Positions 23,374-31,049 of a DNA stretch of 37,735 bases are shown piece after piece. The stretch spans positions 1 to 37,735 of the forward strand of contig NZ_JAPFGB010000046.1 in assembly GCF_026241095.1 (NCBI RefSeq), given 5' to 3'. Source of the stretch: Saccharopolyspora sp. NFXS83 (GTDB lineage Bacteria > Actinomycetota > Actinomycetes > Mycobacteriales > Pseudonocardiaceae). The stretch's first letter is position 1. Every line of letters starts with the position of its first letter. Under the pieces are notes generated by a model. The model saw only the letters and a list, made by a program, of their open reading frames with translations. It searched no databases and was not told where the DNA came from. The position numbers were made by a program, and so were the translations under genes.

Positions 23374-24309
23374 ATGGCGCAATGGACGACCTCCGACATC
23401 CCGGACCAGCACGGCCGAACGGTGCTCATCACCGGCGCGAACTCGGGCCTCGGCCTGCACAGCTCGCAGGTGCTGGCGGCCCGCGGCGCCCGAGTGCTGA
23501 TGGCCTGCCGCAATCCCGAGCGGGGCCGCGGAGCGCGCGACCAGGTGGCCGCGGACGCCGCGATCGAACCGGAACTCGTCGAGCTCGACCTCGCCGACCT
23601 GGCGTCGGTGCGCAAAGCCGCCGAGCAGGTGCGCGAACGCACCGGTGACCGGCTCGACGTGCTGATGAACAACGCCGGGGTGATGGCACCCCCGCTCGGC
23701 GCCACCCAGGACGGTTTCGAGCTGCAGATCGGCACCAACCACCTGGGGCACGCGGCGCTGACCTGGTTGCTGATGCCCGCGCTGCGCGCCACCTCCGGCG
23801 CGCGAGTCGTGACGCTGTCGAGCATCGCCCACCGCGGCGGCTCGCTCGACCTCGACGACCTGAACTTCCACCGCCGCCGCTACTCCCCCAGCCGCGCCTA
23901 CTCGCAGTCGAAGCTGGCGAACCTGCTGTTCGCGTTCGAACTCGACCGCCGCGCGCAGCGGGACGGGCTGGACCTGCGCAGCGTCGCCGCGCACCCGGGG
24001 ATGAGCAGCACCGAGCTCGCGATGAACTCGCTGCACGCCCGCTCCTTGCCGGGGCCGCTCACCAAGGTCGCCCGCAGGATCAACGGCCTGATCACCCAGT
24101 CCGGGGAGCAGGGCGCGCTGCCGCAGCTCTACGCGGCGACCGCACCTGGCGCGACCAGCGGCAGCTACTACGGCCCCAACGGGTTCGCCGAGATCCGCGG
24201 GTACCCGACCCGCGCCAAGGCCAGCTCGGCAGCGACCGATGTCGAGACCGCGCGCCGGCTGTGGACGCTGACCGAGGAACTCACCGGAGTCACCGCCGAT
24301 CCGGCTTGA
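23374..24309 (+). CDS. Short-chain dehydrogenase/reductase (retinol/protochlorophyllide-reductase-like)
   Basis: The 311-residue classical SDR has the NADP-binding VLITGANSGLGLHSSQVLAA with CRNPERG after beta-2, the NNAG structural motif (VLMNNAGVMAPP), catalytic Ser in VTLSSIAH and YSQSK with Tyr and Lys. The long C-terminal part (LPQLYAATAPGATSGSYYGPNGFAEIRGYP) is typical of the RDH/LPOR-like group, which is common in actinomycetes and has no fixed substrate. The start ATG 23374 has a weak AAGGGT-N7 upstream and no strong Shine-Dalgarno site. Confidence 0.9.
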   Translation: MAQWTTSDIPDQHGRTVLITGANSGLGLHSSQVLAARGARVLMACRNPERGRGARDQVAADAAIEPELVELDLADLASVRKAAEQVRERTGDRLDVLMNNAGVMAPPLGATQDGFELQIGTNHLGHAALTWLLMPALRATSGARVVTLSSIAHRGGSLDLDDLNFHRRRYSPSRAYSQSKLANLLFAFELDRRAQRDGLDLRSVAAHPGMSSTELAMNSLHARSLPGPLTKVARRINGLITQSGEQGALPQLYAATAPGATSGSYYGPNGFAEIRGYPTRAKASSAATDVETARRLWTLTEELTGVTADPA

Positions 24310-24376
24310 CCCGGGTGTGGCGCACGGATCACCGCTGCGCCCCCTTCGCGGTTTCAGGATGAACCGGCCGGGGGCG

Positions 24377-24388
24377 TAGCCTGAACGC
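24377..24388 (+). promoter_or_regulatory. Leaderless promoter of lipA
   Basis: TAGCCT at 24377-24382, six bases, GTG 24389. It is identical in hexamer and spacing to the lipB promoter. Confidence 0.65.
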
Positions 24389-25390
24389 GTGACTGCGGCG
24401 CCAGAGGGGCGGAAGTTGTTGCGTCTGGAAGTGCGCAACAGCCAGACGCCCATCGAAAAGAAGCCATCGTGGATCAAGACCCGAGCTCGGATGGGTCCCG
24501 AGTACCAAGAGCTCAAGGGCTTGGTCCGACGGGAGGGACTGCACACCGTCTGCGAGGAGGCGGGCTGCCCCAACATCTTCGAATGCTGGGAGGACCGGGA
24601 GGCGACCTTCCTCATCGGCGGTGACCAGTGCACCCGCCGCTGCGACTTCTGCCAGATCGACACCGGCAAACCCGCCGAGCTCGACACCACCGAGCCGCGC
24701 AAGGTCGCCGAGTCGGTGCAGGCCATGGGCCTGCGCTACTCCACGGTGACCGGTGTGGCGCGGGACGACCTCGACGACGGCGGTGCCTGGCTGTACGCGG
24801 AGACGGTGCGCCGGATCCACGAGCTGAACCCGGGCACCGGCGTCGAGCTGCTGATCCCGGACTTCAACGCGGAGCCCGACCAGCTCGCCGAGGTCTTCGG
24901 CTCCCGGCCGGAGGTACTCGCGCACAACCTGGAGACCGTTCCCAGCGTGTTCAAGCGGATGCGCCCCGCGTTCCGCTACGACCGCTCGCTGAAGGTCCTC
25001 ACCGAGGCGCGCGCTGCTGGGCTCGTCACCAAGTCCAACCTCATCCTGGGCATGGGCGAGACCCCCGAGGAGGTGCGCCCCGCGCTGCAGGACCTGCACG
25101 ACGCGGGTTGCGACATCATCACGATCACCCAGTACCTGCGGCCCAGCCCGCGCCACCACCCGGTGGACCGCTGGGTGAAGCCGGAGGAGTTCGTCGAGCA
25201 CACGAAGGCCGCCGAGGAGATCGGCTTCCCCGGTGTGATGGCCGGTCCGCTGGTCCGTTCCAGCTACCGCGCCGGTCGGCTCTACGCCAAGGCCACCCAG
25301 CACCGCGGCATGCCGCTGCCGGAGAACCTCTCCCACCTCGCGCAGGCGCAGCCCGCCGCGCAGGAGGCCAGCAGCCTGCTCGCCCGCTGA
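24389..25390 (+). CDS. lipA: Lipoyl synthase (radical SAM)
   Basis: LipA inserts two sulfur atoms into protein-bound octanoate, sacrificing an auxiliary 4Fe-4S cluster. The 333-residue protein has both cluster motifs: the auxiliary C-x4-C-x5-C (Cys55, Cys60, Cys66 in [14 protein letters not shown]) and the radical-SAM C-x3-C-x2-C (Cys81, Cys85, Cys88 in CTRRCDFC). The conserved RSSY ([10 protein letters not shown]) gives the serine ligand of the auxiliary cluster. GTG 24389 follows the same TAGCCT-N6 arrangement as lipB. A strong terminator follows. The unrelated hydrolase, regulator and SDR genes lie between lipB and lipA. Confidence 0.97.
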   Translation: MTAAPEGRKLLRLEVRNSQTPIEKKPSWIKTRARMGPEYQELKGLVRREGLHTVCEEAGCPNIFECWEDREATFLIGGDQCTRRCDFCQIDTGKPAELDTTEPRKVAESVQAMGLRYSTVTGVARDDLDDGGAWLYAETVRRIHELNPGTGVELLIPDFNAEPDQLAEVFGSRPEVLAHNLETVPSVFKRMRPAFRYDRSLKVLTEARAAGLVTKSNLILGMGETPEEVRPALQDLHDAGCDIITITQYLRPSPRHHPVDRWVKPEEFVEHTKAAEEIGFPGVMAGPLVRSSYRAGRLYAKATQHRGMPLPENLSHLAQAQPAAQEASSLLAR

Positions 25391-25412
25391 CCGACCCGCT
25401 GAACAGGGAATT

Positions 25413-25447
25413 CACCGCCCGTCGCGCACCTCGCGCGGCGGGCGGTG
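25413..25447 (+). terminator. Terminator of lipA
   Basis: The 15-base arms 25413-25427 and 25433-25447 pair with one G-U around an ACCTC loop. Confidence 0.82.
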
Positions 25448-25500
25448 CCGTTTCTCCGGGCCAGGTGCACCGTGCCTGGGGAGGGCTTGAGGCCCCGCCG

Positions 25501-25513
25501 TATCCTGAAAGGC
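25501..25513 (+). promoter_or_regulatory. Leaderless promoter of the DUF4191 gene
   Basis: TATCCT at 25501-25506, seven bases, ATG 25514. Confidence 0.6.
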
Positions 25514-26239
25514 ATGGCCAACCAGGACAAGGCAGCCAAGAAGGCGGCGAAGAAGGAACGGCGCGCGGCCTTCCGCGGTCGCATCGGGCAGATCTGGCAA
25601 GCGTTCCAGATGCAACGCCGCGAAGACCGCCTGCTGCTGCCGTTGATGATCGGCATCCTCCTGGTGGTCGCGGTCGCGGTCTTCTTCATCGGAATGATCT
25701 GGAACCTGCACTGGGCGTTCCTGCCGGTGGGCATCGCGCTGGGCCTGCTCGGCGCCGTGATCATCTTCGGCCGCCGGGTGCAGGCGACGGTGTACCGCAA
25801 GGCCGACGGCCAGCCCGGCGCAGCCGGCTGGGCGCTGGAGAACATGCGCGGCAACTGGAAGCTGTCCCAGGCCGTGGCCGGCACCGCGCAACTCGACGCG
25901 GTGCACCGGGTGATCGGCCGCCCCGGCATCGTGCTGGTCGGCGAGGGCGCCCCGAGCCGGGTGAAGTCGCTGATGACGCAGGAGAAGAAGCGGGTGGCGC
26001 GGCTGGTCGGCGAGACGCCGATCTACGAGATCATGATCGGTGGCGAAGAGGGCCAGGTGCCGCTGAGCAAGCTCCAGACGCACATGATGAAGCTCCCGCG
26101 CAACATCAACGCGGGCCAGGTCGACTCGCTGGAGAACCGGCTCTCGGCGCTGGCGAGCCGCGGCAACGCGATGCCGAAGGGCCCGATGCCGCAGGGCGCC
26201 AAGATGCGCAACGTGCAGCGCGCCATGCGCCGCCGCTGA
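25514..26239 (+). CDS. DUF4191 family membrane protein
   Basis: The 241-residue protein has a Lys/Arg-rich N-terminus (KAAKKAAKKERRAAFRGR), two adjacent membrane spans (LLLPLMIGILLVVAVAVFF and WAFLPVGIALGLLGAVIIFG) and a cytoplasmic domain with GWALENMRGNW, VGEGAPSRVKSLMTQEKKRVAR and a basic end. This matches DUF4191 (Rv2219-like from memory), found directly after lipA in many actinomycetes. Function is unknown; the conserved position next to lipA is the main clue. A rho-independent terminator follows. Confidence 0.88.
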   Translation: MANQDKAAKKAAKKERRAAFRGRIGQIWQAFQMQRREDRLLLPLMIGILLVVAVAVFFIGMIWNLHWAFLPVGIALGLLGAVIIFGRRVQATVYRKADGQPGAAGWALENMRGNWKLSQAVAGTAQLDAVHRVIGRPGIVLVGEGAPSRVKSLMTQEKKRVARLVGETPIYEIMIGGEEGQVPLSKLQTHMMKLPRNINAGQVDSLENRLSALASRGNAMPKGPMPQGAKMRNVQRAMRRR

Positions 26240-26252
26240 GCCGTACGACTTC

Positions 26253-26297
26253 GACGCGGATCCGCCGGGCACGTCCCGCCGGGTCCGCGTCCTTTTT
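26253..26297 (+). terminator. Rho-independent terminator of the DUF4191 gene
   Basis: A GACGCGGA..TCCGCGTC stem (26253-26291) with CCGGG/CCCG inner pairs is followed by CTTTTTC. This is the only hairpin in the window with a clear T-tract. Confidence 0.85.
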
Positions 26298-26434
26298 CGT
26301 CCCCGCGCGCGGAGCTCCCCGGCCGCCGACCCGGCACCGGGCCCGCGCACGTCAGGCCTCGGCTCGCGAACGCCACGTCACCGGGACTTTCGGACCGCCT
26401 GCGAACGGCCGTCCGCAGGCCGCCACCGCCCGCT

Positions 26435-26938
26435 TCAGCGCCGGACCACCACGGTCCCGGTGAGCCGATCCAGCCAGGACCGCCCGTCGACGTTGCGGAT
26501 CACCGCGGGGATCAGCACGCCCGTCAGCACGCTGCGCACCACCGCACGCCACACGCCCACCGCGCCGGGACCGTCCATCCGGACGACCCAGATGCCGGTG
26601 AGCAGCATCCCGGGCGTGAACCCGGCGAAGGCCACGGGCACCGCGGTGATCAGGAACCAGGAGAGCAGGCTCCAGTTCGCGGGCAGCTCCGGTGCCGTGA
26701 ACAGTCCCGCGACCAGCGCGGCCAGCAGGATGTCCACCACGAACCCGAGCAGCCTGCGGCCACCGGTGGCGACCGCGCCCTGCCCGCTCTCCGGCAACCC
26801 GAGCCACTCACCGCGCCACCTCGGCCGGGGACCGTGGCCGAAGAGGCCACCGATACCCTCTGCCGGGGCTTCGCCGGAGTCGTCGCCCGCGCTGTTCTGG
26901 CTGCTCATCTCGGATCGGGATCCCGTCTTCTCGCCCAC
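26435..26938 (-). CDS. RDD-family membrane protein
   Basis: The 167-residue protein has a disordered N-terminus (about 1-55), then RRLLGFVVDILLAALVAGLF, which carries the Arg and Asp of the RDD pattern, followed by WFLITAVPVAFAGFTPGMLLTGIWVVRMDG and a last segment AVVRSVLTGVLIPAVIR. RDD proteins are small three-span membrane proteins of mostly unknown function. GTG 26938 lies six bases after TAGGCT, while the intervening GGAGGA is too close to be a ribosome-binding site; ATG 26908 (MSSQNSAG) is an alternative. It is divergent from glnA and convergent with DUF4191. Confidence 0.87.
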   Translation of the reverse strand: MGEKTGSRSEMSSQNSAGDDSGEAPAEGIGGLFGHGPRPRWRGEWLGLPESGQGAVATGGRRLLGFVVDILLAALVAGLFTAPELPANWSLLSWFLITAVPVAFAGFTPGMLLTGIWVVRMDGPGAVGVWRAVVRSVLTGVLIPAVIRNVDGRSWLDRLTGTVVVRR

Positions 26939-26950
26939 TCCTCCAGCCTA
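26939..26950 (-). promoter_or_regulatory. Leaderless promoter of the RDD gene
   Basis: Minus strand TAGGCT (26950-26945), six bases, GTG 26938. Confidence 0.6.
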
Positions 26951-27037
26951 CGACCGCACGGCAGAGCGAAACCGACCGGCGCCGACGCAGCGTGCTGATC
27001 TGCCCTGCGTAACCGCCCTCACCCGTTCAGGCGGTCG

Positions 27038-27075
27038 TTAACGTCAGCGAAACATCGAGGTGACGGCCGAGCAAC
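27038..27075 (+). promoter_or_regulatory. GlnR-type binding box upstream of glnA
   Basis: Four pentamers are spaced by exactly six bases: TTAAC (27038), GAAAC (27049), GTGAC (27060) and GCAAC (27071). The known actinomycete GlnR box is GTNAC-N6-GAAAC repeated, so 18 of 20 positions fit. TAACGT at 27086-27091 is a possible -10 just downstream, which places the box at the position of an activator. Confidence 0.75.
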
Positions 27076-27164
27076 ACCCGTGACATAACGTTGGCGACGA
27101 GCCGGTGAGCTCGAAGCACGCGCGCCGGTGAGCAGTCAATCAGTGCGTGAAGGAGCCATCGAGG

Positions 27165-28589
<1,425 letters not shown>

Positions 28590-28608
28590 TCGTCCGGCGC
28601 ACAGCGCG

Positions 28609-28648
28609 AAGCGGGCCGGTCGGGAGAGTGCTCCCGGCCGGCCCGCTT
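28609..28648. terminator. Terminator of glnA
   Basis: The 18-base arms 28609-28626 and 28631-28648 pair with one G-U around an AGTG loop, followed by TTCTC. It lies between convergent genes. Confidence 0.85.
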
Positions 28649-28676
28649 TCTCGTGCGCGTCCCCGTCGCGCGGGGC

Positions 28677-29546
28677 TCAAGTGCCGTTCCACGGCGCCAG
28701 CGGGCTGCCGGTGGAACCGGGCCGGAAGCGGAACAGCGCGCCCGCGTACGGATCGGCGACCAGCGCGCGCTCGTCGTAACCGGCGCACGCCGACGTCACG
28801 TACATCTCGTCCAGCCTGCGCCCGCCGAACACCAGGCCCGTGACGCGCCGGGTCGGCGCCCACAGCACCGTCTCCAGGTCACCGCTCGGGCTGTAGCGGT
28901 GGATCCGCCCGCTACCCCGCATCGCGACCCACACGCCGCCTTCGTTGTCCATCGCCAGTCCGTCGGGGTGCCCTTCGGACTCGGCGCACACGATCCACCG
29001 CCTGCCTCGCCCGGCACGACCGTGCGCCACGTCGTAGTCGAAAGCCCAGATCACCCGCGGCACCGTGTCGATCACGTACATGGTCCCGCCGTCCGGGCTC
29101 CAGCCGATCCCGCCGGAGAGCGTCAACCCGTCCACGAGCACCCGCGCGCGCGTGCCGTCCAGCACGTACAGCGCGCTGCGCTTCGCCTCGCGGCTGTGGG
29201 TGAGGGTGCCCGCGACGAACCTGCCCGCCGGGTCGCAGGCGCCACCGCTCATCCGATCACCGGCCTGCACGCCGGTGATGGGTTCGAGGGCGGCCCGACC
29301 GGTGAAGAGCCGGGAGAACCCTCTGTCGGCGGCGGCAATGAGCTGTCCGTTGCGGGTCGCGCCGAGCGCCGTGACGACTCCAGGTAGGACTTGAACCTCG
29401 TCCGCCTCGGAATCGCGGTGGTAGCTGTGCAGTTCCCTGCGCAGCACGTCCACCCAGTACAGGCAATTCAGCGTCGACATCCACAACGGCCCGGCGCCGT
29501 AAAGCGCCTGCCGATCGACGAGTAATTCAAAGTCCTCGGACACCAT
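28677..29546 (-). CDS. SMP-30/gluconolactonase-like beta-propeller with altered metal site
   Basis: The 289-residue protein has the SMP-30 propeller repeats (LYWVDVLRRELHSYH, CDPAGRFVAGTL, WSPDGGTMYVIDT, EGHPDGLAMDNEGGVWVAM). In the family a Glu (EGPxW), an Asn (SNGxxW) and an Asp (PDGL) bind the divalent metal. Here the first is Ala18 (YGAGPLW) and the second is Gly145 (LSGGIGW); only Asp195 remains. The substrate-contact NDG is replaced by SGG (100-102). The fold seems intact but lactonase activity is doubtful. ATG 29546 has GGAG closely upstream. It converges on glnA. Confidence 0.82.
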   Translation of the reverse strand: MVSEDFELLVDRQALYGAGPLWMSTLNCLYWVDVLRRELHSYHRDSEADEVQVLPGVVTALGATRNGQLIAAADRGFSRLFTGRAALEPITGVQAGDRMSGGACDPAGRFVAGTLTHSREAKRSALYVLDGTRARVLVDGLTLSGGIGWSPDGGTMYVIDTVPRVIWAFDYDVAHGRAGRGRRWIVCAESEGHPDGLAMDNEGGVWVAMRGSGRIHRYSPSGDLETVLWAPTRRVTGLVFGGRRLDEMYVTSACAGYDERALVADPYAGALFRFRPGSTGSPLAPWNGT

Positions 29547-30157
29547 GCACTCCTATTCGGACCCGCCCGGACGCCGGTCATGCGCGCACCGTTCGCGGTG
29601 CGAGAAGGTTACCGTCACGATAGCGACAGGCAGACCTCCGAATGGGCTGTTCCGCAGAAATTCAAGGCGCCGCCGCCGTCCCACAATCGTCCGAATTGGA
29701 CTTTCCCGAGAGCCTTCATGCGCTCGCCGAATACGATTGAGCAGCGCACTCCACCGGCTTCGCCGCAGGCGAGGCGCTTCCACGTCCGCGAGCCCGGCAG
29801 TGCACATTCTCACAGGCGTCCCGGGCAACCTGTCGACAATTCCTCGAGTTGGTGCATTTGCACGTGCAGGAACACGCGGTGTCCGCGGCGAGGAAAAGAG
29901 CCCCATTCGGCCGCTTCAGCCCACCGCCGAACACGCCAGGACCGCGCACACCGTTGCGGGAACAAGCGACGCAGAATAATCCGCAAAAGCGCGGGGACCG
30001 CGCCCCGCGGGGAATCCGATACCAAACAGAACCGGAACACGGGCCCGGTACGCCCCAGTCGGCGGTCGGCACACCTCCGAAGCCCTCCGCCACCACACCC
30101 GAACAGCGGGTAGGGCACCGACCGGTACCGAACCCACCCATTCGCCGGACGTGAAAT
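29547..30157. other. ~610-bp intergenic region of lower GC, no convincing gene
   Basis: Several open frames cross this stretch on both strands, but none has family-like sequence, third-position GC bias or a ribosome-binding site. Base composition is clearly lower in G+C than in the neighbours, especially 29600-29760 and 29950-30050. The SMP-30 promoter should lie at its left end. A GC-rich dyad is present near 29990-30012. Confidence 0.6.
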
Positions 30158-30185
30158 CGGGGAGGCGGCTGATGCCACCTCCCCG
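30158..30185 (-). terminator. Distal hairpin after the lipase gene
   Basis: CGGGGAGG (30158-30165) and CCTCCCCG (30178-30185) are exact complements. It follows the main lipase terminator on the minus strand. Confidence 0.5.
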
Positions 30186-30189
30186 TAAA

Positions 30190-30229
30190 GATCGCCCGTG
30201 ACGACGAGCGAGCCCCGTCGCGGGCGATC
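30190..30229 (-). terminator. Terminator of the lipase gene
   Basis: The 14-base arms 30190-30203 and 30216-30229 (GATCGCCCG core) pair with one G-U position, immediately after the stop codon. Confidence 0.75.
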
Positions 30230-30233
30230 CCGG

Positions 30234-30896
30234 TCAAGCGAAGTAGTCCACGACCTCGGCGAGCACATCGGTGTTCCCGAGGAATCCGATGTGCGTCTCG
30301 CACGGAACGACGGTGTTCTGCGCACCGTCCACGGCCGTGCTCTCGTACGGCAGGATCACGCCGTCGCACGGCGAGTACCAAGTGGCGTAGGACGTCTCGC
30401 CGGGCGCTTCCTCACCGCTGTTGAGCTGCCGCTCGAACGACGAACCGGGCAGCATCTCCCGGCACGAGGCGTTCACGGTGCAGGCACCGGCGCTGGTGGT
30501 CCCGTGATTCGCCCCGGCCAGCGACGCCCAGTGCGCGACGTGCTCCGTACCGCCCAATTCCTTCAGGTACCACCTGCTGACCAGCCCACCCATCGAGTGG
30601 TTCACGATGTCGACCTGGTCGGACCCGGTGTCGGCCCGCACCTCCTCGACGAAATCGGCGAGACCGGCCGCGCTGCGCTCGTTGGACAGCGCCCAGTTGT
30701 ACTCGTAGGAGTACAACTCGTCGTCGGAGTAACCGGCGACGCGGAACGCCCCCATCGCCGTGACCCAGTTCGAAGTGCTGCCGGTGTAGCCGTGCACGAA
30801 CACCACCGGCGTCTTGCCTTCCGCGTTCGCGACACCGGCCGGGATGAAGGCCAGAGCCGCGACGCAGCCGAGCAGAACCGCGAAGAACCTGCGCAT
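30234..30896 (-). CDS. Secreted triacylglycerol lipase/esterase, alpha/beta hydrolase
   Basis: The 220-residue protein has a Sec signal peptide (MRRFFAVLLGCVAALAFIPAGVANAEG, cleavage near ANA-EG), the oxyanion-loop motif VVFVHGYTGSTSNW and the nucleophile elbow VNHSMGGLVS, an N-H-S-M-G variant of G-x-S-x-G seen in small B. subtilis LipA-like and Streptomyces lipases. Asp in YSPCDGVILP and His in CETHIGFLGN complete the triad. Four mature cysteines could form two disulfides. ATG 30896 has GGAGG upstream. It is divergent from the LuxR regulator, across 153 bp with two palindromes, so regulation by it is plausible. Confidence 0.9.
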   Translation of the reverse strand: MRRFFAVLLGCVAALAFIPAGVANAEGKTPVVFVHGYTGSTSNWVTAMGAFRVAGYSDDELYSYEYNWALSNERSAAGLADFVEEVRADTGSDQVDIVNHSMGGLVSRWYLKELGGTEHVAHWASLAGANHGTTSAGACTVNASCREMLPGSSFERQLNSGEEAPGETSYATWYSPCDGVILPYESTAVDGAQNTVVPCETHIGFLGNTDVLAEVVDYFA

Positions 30897-30936
30897 GGAA
30901 CCTCCTCGTTGAGCGAACCAAGAACACGAGGAAGTT

Positions 30937-30950
30937 TCGTCGCGCGACGA
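30937..30950. promoter_or_regulatory. Perfect 14-bp palindrome upstream of the lipase gene
   Basis: TCGTCGCGCGACGA is its own complement. It lies 41 bp before the lipase ATG, where a regulator could act. Confidence 0.4.
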
Positions 30951-30961
30951 TTCGGGCACAT

Positions 30962-30975
30962 CGGCGAAATCGCCG
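30962..30975. promoter_or_regulatory. Inverted repeat CGGCGA-N2-TCGCCG
   Basis: A perfect six-base dyad with a two-base spacer, in the lipase/LuxR divergent region. A LuxR-family dimer could use such a site, but GC-rich dyads are common by chance. Confidence 0.35.
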
Positions 30976-31049
30976 GTTCACAGGTCCTCGGCGAACAGCG
31001 GGAACACGCCGGGCTTCCCGCCGACCCAGATCCACGCCACACTGGCGGC

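Noticed and set aside
29718-29900. Cysteine-rich short peptide (SSSWCICTCRNTRCP on plus, ACSCTCKC on minus), a possible ribosomal peptide precursor
   Set aside because: Cysteines arise on both strands from a palindromic TGCA-rich stretch; there is no ribosome-binding site, leader-like sequence or modification enzyme nearby.
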